Shown here: positions 8,855 to 18,880 of the stretch, piece by piece | Layout: each line of letters begins with the position of its first letter | Position numbering within the stretch: the stretch's first letter is position 1 | Assembly: GCF_037969725.1 (NCBI RefSeq) | Contig: NZ_CP150203.1 | Coordinates: 5,532,001-5,596,000, forward strand | DNA length: 64,000 nt | Direction: 5' to 3' | DNA from: Paenibacillus sp. FSL W8-0426 | GTDB lineage: Bacteria > Bacillota > Bacilli > Paenibacillales > Paenibacillaceae | The notes under the pieces: model-generated | Told to the model about the DNA's origin: nothing | Databases searched by the model: none | What the model saw: the letters and a program-made list of their open reading frames with translations, nothing else | Translations under genes and position numbers: made by a program

Positions 8855-9850
8855 TCAGGCGGTTCCATTGGCGACAAAAACGAATTCCCCCTCGGAACGC
8901 TGCTCCTGCTTGACGATTCCCCGACTTACAAGCTCCTGCAGGTGGGCCAGCGTTTCCCCCATGGCAAATCGAAGCTGCTGCGTACCAAGACGATCGCTAA
9001 ACATCCAAATGCAAAGGTCATATGCGTGCGTATCCGCCTCACGAATCCGTTCCGCCATCTTATTCAGCCGTTCTTCATGATGCGTCAGCAAATAGGAGAC
9101 TCGTTCGGCAAAAGCGGCAAACGGATTTCGATGGCCAGGATAGGCAACGGCCACATCCAAGGTGCCGAGACGGTGCAGGCCGGCGATATACGTGGCGAGT
9201 GGTTCGGGATCACTCCCTGGCTGCAGGCTGACGTTCGGCGAAATTTGCGGAAGGACGGCATCCCCGCACAACAGCTCTTTGGTTTCCGGCGCGTAAAATG
9301 AAAGATGCCCCGGGGCATGTCCCCCCGTCTCAACAGTCGTCCAGCGTTTATTCCCCATGTCCAGCCATTCCCCATCGGCAACATACGTTACTTCAGGCAG
9401 CGGGGCAACCTGGGCATGAAAACTTTTCATATGCTCGCCAAGCTGCTCCACCTTGTCTCTAGGCATGCCATGACTTCCGAAATAGGCAGGGAGCACCTCA
9501 TCTATCGCTGCGTCCTCCCCCCACATCGTTTGCGCCTCCTGATAAGATCGCTTGGACATGCGTACAGGCGCACCCGACTTTGCCTGCATCCATCCGGATA
9601 GACCCAAGTGATCAGGATGATGATGCGTCAGCACAACCTGACGAATGTCCGCAAAGGAAATGCCCAGCCCTTCCAATGCTTCAGCCCACTCTTGCTCCGT
9701 TTCGGACGTGCGCGGTCCCGGATCGATAATGGTCGCTCCTCCATCCGCCTCGAGCAGAACATAGCTGTTCACCCAGCGTAACGGATAAGACATGCTGATC
9801 TGTATTCGATGCATGCCTTCCGGCAAAGGTATCGTTTCTGATCGTTTCAT
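8855..9850 (-). CDS. MBL-fold metallo-hydrolase
   Basis: 331 residues. The metallo-beta-lactamase fold is clear: the zinc motif THHHPDHLG (about 75-83), then GGHAPGHLSFY (His about 187), CGDAVLP (Asp about 205) and AYPGHRNP (His about 245). A C-terminal helical region (about 280-325) resembles the winged-helix-like tail common in YflN/LACTB2-type hydrolases. The substrate is unknown. The start at 9850 has AGGAGGAG 6 nt upstream. It follows the methyltransferase gene by 17 nt, so the two are co-transcribed and end at the terminator at 8762. Confidence 0.85.
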   Translation of the reverse strand: MKRSETIPLPEGMHRIQISMSYPLRWVNSYVLLEADGGATIIDPGPRTSETEQEWAEALEGLGISFADIRQVVLTHHHPDHLGLSGWMQAKSGAPVRMSKRSYQEAQTMWGEDAAIDEVLPAYFGSHGMPRDKVEQLGEHMKSFHAQVAPLPEVTYVADGEWLDMGNKRWTTVETGGHAPGHLSFYAPETKELLCGDAVLPQISPNVSLQPGSDPEPLATYIAGLHRLGTLDVAVAYPGHRNPFAAFAERVSYLLTHHEERLNKMAERIREADTHAYDLCIWMFSDRLGTQQLRFAMGETLAHLQELVSRGIVKQEQRSEGEFVFVANGTA

Positions 9851-9867
9851 TGGTTTCTCCTCCTGGC

Positions 9868-10611
9868 TTACTCCTCTGGCCGATGGCCCACAAAAATCAT
9901 GCGCGGCGACGACGTGGCATCATAGATTTCTTCATCGTAACCGCCATGGACCTGGTCCACCTCAAGCCCCGCTTGGGCGAGGAGATCTAGCATTTCATCG
10001 CGTGTATACAGTTTGACTCGTTCTTCATAGTTTCGGGGATCTCCCCCTGTTTCAACATCGGTAATCCGAATGTGTTTATGTACGTACCCGTCCCGAATAA
10101 TGCGCTCTTCTTGAATCCGTTGTCCTTCATCCTCGCGTTCGGATCGGGCAACAAGATGCCGCTTTACATAGGCCGGGTTCAGAAAATCGATGATATAACG
10201 GCCCCCCGGCTTCAGCACCCGCCGGATTTGGCGCAATACCTTGAGCTGTTCCGCATCTTCACGGAAATAGCCGAATGAAGTAAACAGATTAACCACTGCA
10301 TCATAATCGTTTTCCTGCGGCAGATTGCGCATGTCCGCCTGAGCCCACCGTACACGCTGCCCGGGATCCATCCTGCGCGCTTCACGAAGCAGCACTTCCG
10401 ACAGGTCGATTCCCGTGACACGGAATCCGGCCTCAGCAAGCGCAAGCGAATGCCGCCCCATCCCGCAGCAAAGATCAAGCACTTTAGATCCCGGTTTGAG
10501 CCGCAGCCAGTTAATCATGTCATGCACTTCATGCTCCGCACCTTGCACATCCCGGTGTTTATAGACAAGCAGGTAGTCCTCTCCAAAGCTCTCTTCATAC
10601 CATTCCGTCAT
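9868..10611 (-). CDS. Class I SAM-dependent methyltransferase
   Basis: 247 residues. The SAM-binding motif I VLDLCCGMGRHSLALAEAG is at about 44-62, followed by GIDLSEVLL, RWAQADMRNLP, a DAVVNLFTSFGYF acidic motif and GGRYIIDFLNPAY. The C-terminal half carries the mixed strand region seen in many small-molecule methyltransferases. The substrate cannot be read from the sequence. The start at 10611 has GGAGGG about 9 nt upstream. It is the first gene of a two-gene operon with the MBL hydrolase, divergent from the DUF72 gene. Confidence 0.85.
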   Translation of the reverse strand: MTEWYEESFGEDYLLVYKHRDVQGAEHEVHDMINWLRLKPGSKVLDLCCGMGRHSLALAEAGFRVTGIDLSEVLLREARRMDPGQRVRWAQADMRNLPQENDYDAVVNLFTSFGYFREDAEQLKVLRQIRRVLKPGGRYIIDFLNPAYVKRHLVARSEREDEGQRIQEERIIRDGYVHKHIRITDVETGGDPRNYEERVKLYTRDEMLDLLAQAGLEVDQVHGGYDEEIYDATSSPRMIFVGHRPEE

Positions 10612-10868
10612 TGCAGTTCGCCCTCCAACATGGTCAATAGCTTGTGTCTGTTTGAGTGTGCTTACATTGCATGTGCTGTATGTGGTACAGGCCAGGAGCG
10701 TTTCTCCAATGCTCTAGTCATTGTATCTCCTTCACCACCCAAACTCAAAGCATTCCGTATCTTCGTGTTGAACACCTATATAGGCAACAATATAATGGTA
10801 AACATGATCGCATGCCTTCAAACGGGTAATAGATAACATACATATCATGCCGCAGGAGGTGGAAACTC

Positions 10869-11744
10869 ATGATTCGAATCGGACTAACGGGCTGGGGAGA
10901 TCAAGATGACCTCTACCCGCTTCGTACCAAAGCCAAGGACAAACTTTCCCTGTACGGGCATTACTTTTCCACCGTCGAAGTGGATAGTTCGTTTTATGCC
11001 GTTCAGCCCAGGGACCGCATGGCGCGCTGGGCGTCGGAAACGCCGGACGGATTTTCTTTTATCGTCAAAGCCTATCAGGGCATGACCGGCCATTTGCGCG
11101 GCAAGCCCTATTTCAACAGCACCGGGGAAATGTACAAAGCATTTCGCGATTCGCTCGAACCCGTCATGGAAGCGGGAAAAATGCAGGCAGCGCTGTTCCA
11201 ATATCCGCCATGGTTCGACTGCAACAAAGACAGCGTCCGGGAACTGCGCGAGGTCAAGCTGCGCATGGAAGGCATTCCGTGCGCCATCGAATTCCGGCAT
11301 CGCAGCTGGTACGAGGGAGACATGCGTGAGCGGACGCTCGCTTTCCTGCAAGAGCAAGACTGGATCCATAGCGTGTGCGACGAGCCGCAAGCCGGGCAAG
11401 GCTCCATCCCCATCGTTGCAAGGGCAACTGATCCGGAGATGACGCTGGTGCGCATGCACGGGCGCAACGTCTCCGGCTGGCATCAGAACGGCGCACCGAA
11501 TTGGCGCGAAACGCGGTATTTGTACCGCTACAGCAAGGAAGAGCTCAGCGAGTGGAAAGTTTATCTGGAGGAGCTTCAGCAGCAGAGCAAGGACGTGTTC
11601 GTCATTTTCAACAACAACTCCGGCGGCGATGCCGCAGCCAATGCCCAAATGATGATGGAGCTGCTGGATCAGCCGGTTAAGCCGTTCCCCGACCGGACAG
11701 AGCCGGAGGAAGAAGAAGGCCCTGAGCAGCTGGAGCTGTTTTGA
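10869..11744 (+). CDS. DUF72 (YecE-like) protein
   Basis: 291 residues, typical of the YecE/YunF family (DUF72), a TIM-barrel of unknown function. Characteristic parts are IGLTGWGD at the start, YGHYFSTVEVDSSFYAVQ, FSFIVKAYQGMTGH, QAALFQYPPWF, CAIEFRHRSW and VFVIFNNNSGGDAAANAQ near the C-terminus. The C-terminal tail is acidic (Glu-rich, ending EQLELF). The start at 10869 has AGGAGGTGG 6 nt upstream. It appears to be a single gene. The intergenic stretch behind it holds one copy of the four-unit repeat described separately. Confidence 0.85.
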   Translation: MIRIGLTGWGDQDDLYPLRTKAKDKLSLYGHYFSTVEVDSSFYAVQPRDRMARWASETPDGFSFIVKAYQGMTGHLRGKPYFNSTGEMYKAFRDSLEPVMEAGKMQAALFQYPPWFDCNKDSVRELREVKLRMEGIPCAIEFRHRSWYEGDMRERTLAFLQEQDWIHSVCDEPQAGQGSIPIVARATDPEMTLVRMHGRNVSGWHQNGAPNWRETRYLYRYSKEELSEWKVYLEELQQQSKDVFVIFNNNSGGDAAANAQMMMELLDQPVKPFPDRTEPEEEEGPEQLELF

Positions 11745-11756
11745 GTCAAATCATTC

Positions 11757-11939
11757 TAACGAACCCAGAAAGTCTTATTCGGCACTTTATCGCAGGTTTG
11801 GGTGGCTAACGAAACACAGACACGCTATTGTACGTAAAATCAGCCTTTTTCACCAAATTGGCCTTCCTTAAGACCGCTGATGTTCGTAAGCATCCATCTT
11901 GCGTTCATACTCCGAAAATAAGGTGTTCAAGATTCGTTA
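11757..11939. repeat. 183-nt intergenic repeat, copy A (four 23-nt units, > > < <)
   Basis: Four related 23-nt units lie at 11757-11779 (+), 11807-11829 (+), 11868-11889 (-, 22 nt) and 11917-11939 (-). Each begins with TAACGAA or TTACGAA, has a CAG/GAACA-like core and ends near TTATT. Unit starts are spaced about 50, 61 and 49 nt. The outer and inner pairs could fold into a long hairpin. Copy B at 26958-27140 has the same order, spacing and total length, while the sequence between units is much less conserved. Confidence 0.8.
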
Positions 11940-11971
11940 GTGCCGGCACCGCTGGTTTGAACTTAAGAAAA

Positions 11972-12022
11972 AAAGGAGCAAATCCCAACCGGATATCCTC
12001 TTCCGCTGGGTTTTGCTCCTTT
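11972..12022 (-). terminator. Rho-independent terminator of the polysaccharide operon
   Basis: The stem AAAGGAGCAAA...TTTGCTCCTTT plus CCCA/TGGG has a loop of about 20 nt. On the minus strand a run of about eight T follows, and the plus strand side has a shorter T run. It ends the GH105-side operon and may also stop transcription from the DUF72 gene. Confidence 0.8.
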
Positions 12023-12142
12023 ACTTTTTGCTTAGGGTTGGCTCTTTCTACGCGTAGTAGCATCGCTTTCGGTTACCTATCAATCTTAACTTGTGCCAAG
12101 GTGTCTAGTTCATGGGTTGCATGGGTTGCCGGACGTTCATCC

Positions 12143-14363
12143 CTATCGTTGCAGCGCGGCATCCGAGTCTGCGGACGATACGCGCCCTGCAAGCTCCTGG
12201 TTCAGTTTATGAGCCTCTAGCCCGGCCAGCAGCACGATGCCGATGCCGTGGGTGTCGTTCAGGATCCATCCCAGATCATCACGGTAGTATAAAGCGGTAA
12301 ACGAATAACCCGAGCCGCGGCATACACCGTAAACGTTGCCTTTTGCGTCGATGGACAGGCGGGTCATGCCTTCCCAGCCTTTACGTACGGCCTCCAAGTA
12401 TGGCTGCGGCTGCTCCAGCCAGCCCTCGCGAATGCCGCGGGCGAAGGCATAAATGAACATGGACGTGCAAGAGGTTTCCTCATAGGAATCCGGACGGTTC
12501 AGCACCTGATGCCACAGCCCGCTGCTGCCTTGAAGCGCAAGATAACCTTCGCATAGATCGCGATAGAAATCGAGCAAGTCCGCACGTTTAGGGTGCTCTT
12601 CAGGCAGAATGGACAACAGTTCCGTCAACGAGAACAATACCCAGCCATTCCCGCGTCCCCAAGGAATGCCCGTGGCGCTGCCGCGTACGAAATCGTAGAC
12701 GTGGGACATGATCTTCAGCTCCGGGATGTACAGATACTTGCGGAACATGAAAAATTGGTTGACCGCATCGTCCCAATACGAAGAATCATCCACCCACTGG
12801 CCGTATCGCATCAGAAACGGTGTGCTCATGTACAGATCGTCGCACCACATCGTTTCCTGGCGCATCTCTCCGCTGCCGCGGACCCGGTAAAAGGCCCCGT
12901 CTTCCAGACGTTCCTGGTCGTCCGTCATATAACGCGCAATCCGGTGAGCCGTATCGAGCCCTCCCCGTATTTCGCCCAGCTCCATCGCCGCAAGCAGCGT
13001 AGAACCGAACGAGCCGCAATCGTCGAGGCTGTCGATCGCGGACAGCTGATTGTTGATCCCGGCTGCCCCGTAATTGGCCCTGTCCCAGAGTGCATAGCGA
13101 TCAAACGAGGTGCTGAGCCCGATATGGTCGCGCACGTACTGCACGTAATCGCTCCGACCGAGCTCCTGCCCGGTGCGCAGCAGCCCAAGCAGCGTTACGC
13201 CGAGCGGGTAGTTCCATTTGCCGTAATGCGTGTTCTCCAAGTACGGCCGCACGCTGGTATCTGGCAGGTCCACCTGCCAGTATACGCCTTTGCCGCCATC
13301 GTTAAATACGGTGTCGGTCACTGTGATTTCATCCGGTCCCGGCTCGCTTCCGGCAGCAAAAGTTCCCGTGTACAGCCATGGGTCGGAACATCCGCAGACC
13401 AGATGAGGCGGCCTCAACCTCCAACCGCAACCCTGCGGCTCTTCCAAAGTAAATCCCCAGTCATTCTCGCCCTGCTTCAATTCGCCCCTGGCGACGAGAT
13501 CTGCCGGGCCGTAACGGCGATCCAGCTCCACCCGATACGTGCCGCTCTCTGATGAGACGTATGCCTGCTTGCCATCAACATATAACGTCAATGCGCCGGT
13601 ATGCTGACCTTCCAGCACCACGGGCGACGGTCCAGGCTCTGTGACGTCCAGCTTCGTCCAGGCATAAGCCACTCCCGGCTGGTCCATCCCGAAAATCCGG
13701 GCAAATGAACCCGAATTCAGCTCCTCTGCATTCCATTCACGGCGAGGATACCATGTCAAACCGGTATCTTCCTCGCTCATGCCGTCGCGGGGAAGCGAGG
13801 AGAGAGGTTCATCCAGCGGCTCGGAGTAAAGCCAGCCCTCTTGTCCGGCACGATCAAGCCCTGGCGTGAGGAAGTGCAAGGGAACGTTTTTGAACGAACC
13901 TGTTCCGTAAATGCCGCCGAAACCGACCTTCGTTTTCACAAAACAAAGCAATACGTCGTTCCATCCAGCACTGACCCGGATCGGAATGGACGTCCTTCTC
14001 TCGGGAAACAGCTCCTGCAGCAGCTCAGATTTGAAAATTTCCTCGCCATTCACGTACATCGTGACCGGGCTGTAGCAGTTAAGCCCCGTATTCAGCGTTG
14101 TTTCCCTGCTGGCTCCACAGCTTGCCCCATACGTACACGTACTGCCCAACCTTCGCATCTGCCCACTTGTCGGCCAAATTCAGATCGTAACGGTAATCGC
14201 CCAAACGGCGGAATCCTCCACGATGATAGGCCCTGAATAAAAAGGAATGCTTGGGATGATCGCCAATGTAACGCTGGGCCACCGTCGTCAAAATGTCCGG
14301 AATCGAATCATGTACCTTGCCTGCTATCGCTTCAGTTTCATGAAAATAACGAATGATCGTCAG
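12143..14363 (-). pseudogene. GH105 unsaturated rhamnogalacturonyl hydrolase, split by a +1 frameshift
   Basis: The C-terminal part (from about residue 300 of the 671-codon frame, 12143-14158) is a GH105/GH88-type alpha/alpha barrel. MWCDDLYMSTPF carries the likely catalytic Asp and WGRGNGW is a substrate-loop motif, as in B. subtilis YteR, which removes unsaturated galacturonyl residues from rhamnogalacturonan fragments. A beta-rich N-terminal region precedes it. The natural N-terminus lies in another frame (ending at 14079; it contains RYIGDHPKHSFLFRAYHRGGFRRL and VYVWGKLWSQQ). The frames join if one G is removed from the GGG near 14114, giving ...SQQ-ETTLN. So the gene has a one-base insertion or the sequence has an error. 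The start is unclear; a CTG at 14363 overlapping the deacetylase stop has a good GGGAAGGGAG site but is non-standard. Confidence 0.75.
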
Positions 14364-15193
14364 CTCCCTTCCCCAACCAGGATTTGTTCCGCGAACTTGC
14401 GCGTCTCCCCTGCCTTCACTTCGACCACTTGCTGGTCCAGCGTAAACCAAACAGACATGGCTGACGGATTATGCACGATCGTGCGGTCTGCCGAGCATTC
14501 GAGACGTTTGACGGCTTTCCAGTAAGCAAGCACCTCCCGATTGGTGGCATACCACATGTCGTCCCGTCCGCCGATGGTTTCCGCAAAGGTTTCGATGATT
14601 TCCCAATCGTCGTTGTCGTTGAATTCGTAACTATGTCCCCACACATACAGCAGCAGCGGCGTTCCTGTCTTCGTATGCCGGATGAAACGATCCGTCTGTG
14701 CGGCCAGATCGTGGCTGTGGTGGCAAGTCGGATGCCATTCCAGCGGTCTCTCAGGCAAGGTGTACTGCCCATGCGATCGAACCGTGCGGGCATAATCGAT
14801 GCCGAGCCACTCCAATTTCGTGCTAAGCGCCCGATCATAACCTCCGTTGGGGTACGCCATGCCTCTGACCGGATAACCGACGAGCTGTTCAAGCGCCTTG
14901 CGATCCTCCGTAATTTCTTCGACCAACACTTCATCGGGAACATACGTCAGCGTAGGATGCGTCACCGTATGCACGGCAACCTCGTGTCCCGCATATAGCT
15001 CTGCCACTTCTTCCTTGGCGACTTTCCCTTCTTTGCCGAGCAAGCCCGAGTTCAGGTTAAACGTGCCCCGCAGCCCATGCCGGTTCAAGATGTCAACCAG
15101 CCTGCGGTCGTGAATCACGCCATCGTCATAGCTAAGCGTCACGGCTTTCATCACGCCGCCCGGAAAGCGATCGAACTGAATGCGATGTACCAT
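14360..15193 (-). CDS. Polysaccharide deacetylase (NodB-type)
   Basis: 277 residues. The NodB homology domain is recognisable: TLSYDDG (catalytic Asp pair, about 18-24), HTVTHP (metal His pair, about 75-80), GMAYPNGGYD and LLLYVWGHSYEFN towards the end. This family removes acetyl groups from sugar polymers using a divalent metal. There is no signal peptide, so the enzyme is likely cytoplasmic and acts on imported oligosaccharides. The start at 15193 has GGGGAGGG 6 nt upstream; an earlier ATG in frame (15265) lacks a good site. It lies inside the pectin-type operon, which suggests deacetylation of acetylated rhamnogalacturonan fragments. Confidence 0.82.
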   Translation of the reverse strand: MVHRIQFDRFPGGVMKAVTLSYDDGVIHDRRLVDILNRHGLRGTFNLNSGLLGKEGKVAKEEVAELYAGHEVAVHTVTHPTLTYVPDEVLVEEITEDRKALEQLVGYPVRGMAYPNGGYDRALSTKLEWLGIDYARTVRSHGQYTLPERPLEWHPTCHHSHDLAAQTDRFIRHTKTGTPLLLYVWGHSYEFNDNDDWEIIETFAETIGGRDDMWYATNREVLAYWKAVKRLECSADRTIVHNPSAMSVWFTLDQQVVEVKAGETRKFAEQILVGEGS

Positions 15194-15292
15194 TGAATAG
15201 CCCTCCCCAGAATTGAATTCCACCAAAACTTTTGCAGCAGCCATCTTTCCATTTGCAGCGTACATCTCCCATGCCGATGAAACATCTTTGTG

Positions 15293-18200
15293 TTACTCGC
15301 CCGCTCGTGGAGACCTCGCCGTCTCACGCAAGCTGTGGCTGGCGAGATCAAAATATGTGCCTTCAAGCAGGCCGATCAGCGTATTCGTAACGCAAACTTC
15401 AATTGCGTTCTCCCCTGGTCGAAGCCATTCGGCTGCGCCCGTCCATTGATAAGGGGACCAGCATCTCACGCCAAGACTGTGCCCGTTCACTTTCACTTCG
15501 GCGGCATCCTGTACGTTCCAATCGCTAAATTCCAGTTCGAATGAGGATTCTTTCAAGTCGCCGAGGTCCAGTTCGACGCTTTTTCTATAACTCATTTCCC
15601 CGGCATAGTGAGGATATAATGCTTGCGGCTCTGGCGTTATGCGATCTGCCGTATCCGGTTCCCGCACCAAAGATGGAATGGGCCCGGCCCCATACTCCAC
15701 CCCGAAACGCCCTTGCAAATAAATCGGATCGACGATGCCATGCTCATCCTTGGTTACCTGTACGGTCACGGTCAATTCGTTCAGGCCATGCCGGATCAGC
15801 GCTGAAATATCGCAGGCTACATTATCGTGATCCGTAATTTCGACCTTGCGGAACTGCTCGGGACGTATCTCCTGTCCATTGAGTTCCATGACCCACTGGC
15901 CCGTCACTGCAGCCCGGTCCATAAACAACGTGCAATCGGACGATGATGCGTCCCATTCGAATGAAGTTTGATAGCGGCACTCTACCGGATAGGACAGGCT
16001 TGCTTTTTTCGGGGTGCCGAACACCTGCGCGAACCGAAGCGGCAAACGATGGCGCTCGGACAATCCGGCGGCCTGATCGATAAACGGCTTGACCTCGACC
16101 TGCTCTCCGGTGATGAACTCGCCTTGCGCATCGGATGCTGTCAACCGGAAATGGCTTATCCGCAGCACGTTGGACTGCATGGCCTGCACGCTCCAAGGCC
16201 CTTCTGCAGACAGCGTGATCCGCGTCGGCTCTTTTCTCTGTTTCTCGTTACCTGCACCGGTTTTCACCAAGGATTCGGACGTATCCGCTTGCACCAACGA
16301 CAATTTAATGGCATGGGCACCATAAGGGGCGAGTTCAAGCGAAATGCACCATTCCGCGCCATGTCTGGAACAAAACAACGCTTCCAAGGCACCTGTCTCC
16401 AGATCAAGCCGTTCGGCAACCAGCAACGATTCAGGCACCGACTTTGCATCCTGCCAAAGCCTTTCGGGCACGATATGCAGCTGCCCTTTCAGCCGCTGTC
16501 CCTCCTGGTTGGTCAGAAACACCATATACTCGCCTTCGGATAGCTCCCTCGTTTGCATCAGCATGGAGGAACTTTCTTCCTCCATGCTCCAGCTGACTGC
16601 CTCGGGCAGCACCTGGTCAAGCAGCAGGGAGATCAGCTCCAGGGAAGCATCATCTCCGCTTCCGGTCCCTGCGGGAAGAAAGTAGGAACTCCCTTTGCTG
16701 CCGCCGCCCCCGTCACTTTTTCCATCGCCCTGTCCCTGATGCCACATGGCTTCCGTGTCGTAGGCATCTGCTTCGCCGTGCAAGCCCCAATACTCTTCCT
16801 GGGCCAGCTCCGTTGCGCCGAAGAAACGGCCTGCCTCATCACCTGCCGGGCTGCCGGGCTGAATCGGAACATGCGGCGGCAAGCCAACCGAAACGACGGT
16901 TCCGCCCTGCTCTACGAATCGCTTCAACTGTTCCCAGGCCGCTGCCTCCAGATTCAGCATCGGCGGCAGGATCAGCACCTCATAACGTGCGACCCCGATC
17001 CGGATTACGCCGTCAGCAACATCCGCTTCAGCGAGCAGTTCCGGATCCAGATGGTCATAATCCCGCCGATTCTCCAGCAGATGAACGCCGATGCGCATCC
17101 AATCGTTCGTAAGCCGTTCCAGCTTGGCGCGTTCGTGCTCGTCCTGACCGCCGTATTCGAAACCGTGCAGCGGATTGCCCATCAGGCTCCAAAACGTGGT
17201 TGTCGGATCAAGCAGGGCGATGCGGATATGGGCCGTGCCTGTGCTCATCAGATAACCGAGACGTCCCGCATAATCCGCCAACTGGCGAAAATGCCGCCAA
17301 TACGGGTTCTGCAGGAACTGCGACGGCGGAGCGTCGTGCTTCGCCAAACCTCCGATCGTATAGAAAAAGGCGTGGAAGTTATAGAAATTCGTGCCCATCG
17401 CCGCCATGCGGTCGATCATCCATTTGGCGTCCTGCAGCGTCATTGACCAGCCGACGCTGTGAAAACATTCAATCAGGTTGCGATCCCGTCCGAGCTGTCT
17501 TGCGAGCGAGCTGACCATTTTCGGATTCTCGCGCAGCCTTCTGCCGTAACGCTCCAGAATCCAGGAAAGGGAACGCCCGATTTTCTCGTGTGCGGAATCG
17601 CCTCCCGGCATATGGCTGAACAATTGGGTCGTCATGCGTACGCCGGGCACTTCTGCCGCATATTGAATGCCTGCCTTTTCGCACCAATCGTGCACTTGCT
17701 CATGATATGAGGACCGCAGCAGCAAATGCAGCGTTTGGTAATAGTCGTAGCGAATGCGCTCGGCTCCCGGCACATCGGCGTATAACAGCGCTGGCAACGC
17801 CCCTGTAAGACTGTAACCGCAGCGTTCGGCAAAATGTCGGGGGAGCTGCGGCGACCATGGGATGGCACCGAGCGGCGCGATTTCGTCGGTAAACATGCCC
17901 TTGATTACGCTTTCAAAGCGCTCTCCCACCGCTTCACGGTAACGGTCATGCGTCAGTTCGATAAATCGGGACATCGCCTCCCGGTGACAGGGGTCGACAA
18001 ACGTGCCGTAGTACTTGAAATCGTCGATCTCCCGTTCCTGAAAAACGATGACGTCCCACTCTCCCGGCGGAGCATCCCACAGCAGTCGAAAGGCCGTCTG
18101 ATATGTAAAAAACCGTTTGCGGTTGTAGGACGTCAGGCCGGTCTCCTGGTACACTTGCTCGGTCTGAATGTTGCCGATGAATCCGCGCACGTCAAGGGCA

Positions 18201-18649
18201 TCCTTCCATATCCTCTGCCCCTCGTCATTTTTGGGAATCGCCCGGGCATACAGTATCCGTCCCCATGGCAGTTCCTTGTCCACATGATCTCCGCCTTGGA
18301 CGGCAATCTGATGGTGAACGAGTTGGCGCTGCTTCGCCTCGGGATAATCAAGCGTCACTTCCCCTCCGGCCATGCCGCTGGGATAAGGATACTCGTCATA
18401 CAGCCACACCTGCATGCCGCACTCCGCTGCAGCCTCAACCGCGATGCGGACCTTGTCGAACCAGGCTGCCGACAGATAAGGAACCTGCAGGCCCTGACGC
18501 GGGCAGATAAAAAATCCGCCGACACCCTGCCTGTGCATTTCGGCGATCTGCCTGCGGATTTGCCCTTCCTCCATGTCCCCGTTCCAAAACCAGAAAGGGT
18601 GTATCCGGTACTGCGCCTCGGGATTCAGAAACGTCTCCGAGTTCCACAT
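15293..18649 (-). CDS. Large glycoside hydrolase, alpha-L-rhamnosidase (GH106)-like
   Basis: 1118 residues without a signal peptide. The N-terminal half reads as a TIM barrel: HPFWFWNGDMEEGQIRRQI, GVGGFFICPRQG, VWLYDEYPYPSGMAGG, KGMFTDEIAPLG and YAAEVPGV. A flavodoxin-like/Rossmann segment follows (about 540-610), then beta-sandwich domains, with a C-terminal jelly-roll-like sugar-binding region (about 1010-1100). This layout resembles cytoplasmic alpha-L-rhamnosidases of family GH106, which fits a rhamnogalacturonan pathway, but the family is judged from memory. The start at 18649 has GGGGAGGAAGG about 5 nt upstream. It lies between the solute-binding protein gene and the deacetylase gene on the same strand. 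Confidence 0.65.
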   Translation of the reverse strand: MWNSETFLNPEAQYRIHPFWFWNGDMEEGQIRRQIAEMHRQGVGGFFICPRQGLQVPYLSAAWFDKVRIAVEAAAECGMQVWLYDEYPYPSGMAGGEVTLDYPEAKQRQLVHHQIAVQGGDHVDKELPWGRILYARAIPKNDEGQRIWKDALDVRGFIGNIQTEQVYQETGLTSYNRKRFFTYQTAFRLLWDAPPGEWDVIVFQEREIDDFKYYGTFVDPCHREAMSRFIELTHDRYREAVGERFESVIKGMFTDEIAPLGAIPWSPQLPRHFAERCGYSLTGALPALLYADVPGAERIRYDYYQTLHLLLRSSYHEQVHDWCEKAGIQYAAEVPGVRMTTQLFSHMPGGDSAHEKIGRSLSWILERYGRRLRENPKMVSSLARQLGRDRNLIECFHSVGWSMTLQDAKWMIDRMAAMGTNFYNFHAFFYTIGGLAKHDAPPSQFLQNPYWRHFRQLADYAGRLGYLMSTGTAHIRIALLDPTTTFWSLMGNPLHGFEYGGQDEHERAKLERLTNDWMRIGVHLLENRRDYDHLDPELLAEADVADGVIRIGVARYEVLILPPMLNLEAAAWEQLKRFVEQGGTVVSVGLPPHVPIQPGSPAGDEAGRFFGATELAQEEYWGLHGEADAYDTEAMWHQGQGDGKSDGGGGSKGSSYFLPAGTGSGDDASLELISLLLDQVLPEAVSWSMEEESSSMLMQTRELSEGEYMVFLTNQEGQRLKGQLHIVPERLWQDAKSVPESLLVAERLDLETGALEALFCSRHGAEWCISLELAPYGAHAIKLSLVQADTSESLVKTGAGNEKQRKEPTRITLSAEGPWSVQAMQSNVLRISHFRLTASDAQGEFITGEQVEVKPFIDQAAGLSERHRLPLRFAQVFGTPKKASLSYPVECRYQTSFEWDASSSDCTLFMDRAAVTGQWVMELNGQEIRPEQFRKVEITDHDNVACDISALIRHGLNELTVTVQVTKDEHGIVDPIYLQGRFGVEYGAGPIPSLVREPDTADRITPEPQALYPHYAGEMSYRKSVELDLGDLKESSFELEFSDWNVQDAAEVKVNGHSLGVRCWSPYQWTGAAEWLRPGENAIEVCVTNTLIGLLEGTYFDLASHSLRETARSPRAGE

Positions 18650-18826
18650 GTTCGCCTTCCTCCCCGCATGTTCATGAATGATCTCCGCTTGCCTTTTCAG
18701 TGCGTTTAAGTTTGAATGCGTTTGTTTTTCTTTGATTATACATCAATTCCCAACGATGGAAACGTGAAATCAGCGTTCATTGCCCTGTTTTTTCAACAAT
18801 TCTGTCCGATTCGTCCTAGGGAAACG

Positions 18827-18865
18827 GCCCGGCTGCCCTCGTTAGGGAACGCAAGGCCGCCGGGC
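18827..18865 (-). other. GC-rich stem-loop between the binding-protein gene and the glycoside hydrolase gene
   Basis: The arms GCCCGGC/GCCGGGC with an inner CCCT/AGGG pair form a stable hairpin 16 nt past the binding-protein stop. There is no T run on either side. It may protect the abundant transporter mRNA or reduce read-through into the hydrolase gene rather than fully terminate. Confidence 0.45.
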
Positions 18866-18880
18866 TCCGTCATGTCATTT

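Noticed and set aside
11757..11939. CRISPR array
   Set aside because: Only four units, two of them inverted, with unequal spacing of about 50-61 nt and imperfect repeats; no cas genes nearby.
12593..13552. 319-codon plus-strand frame opposite the GH105 gene
   Set aside because: It mirrors a well-supported hydrolase sequence and shows no motif, RBS or own context.
17834..18709. 291-codon plus-strand frame opposite the large glycoside hydrolase
   Set aside because: Shadow frame; the minus strand has the recognisable TIM-barrel motifs and a strong RBS.
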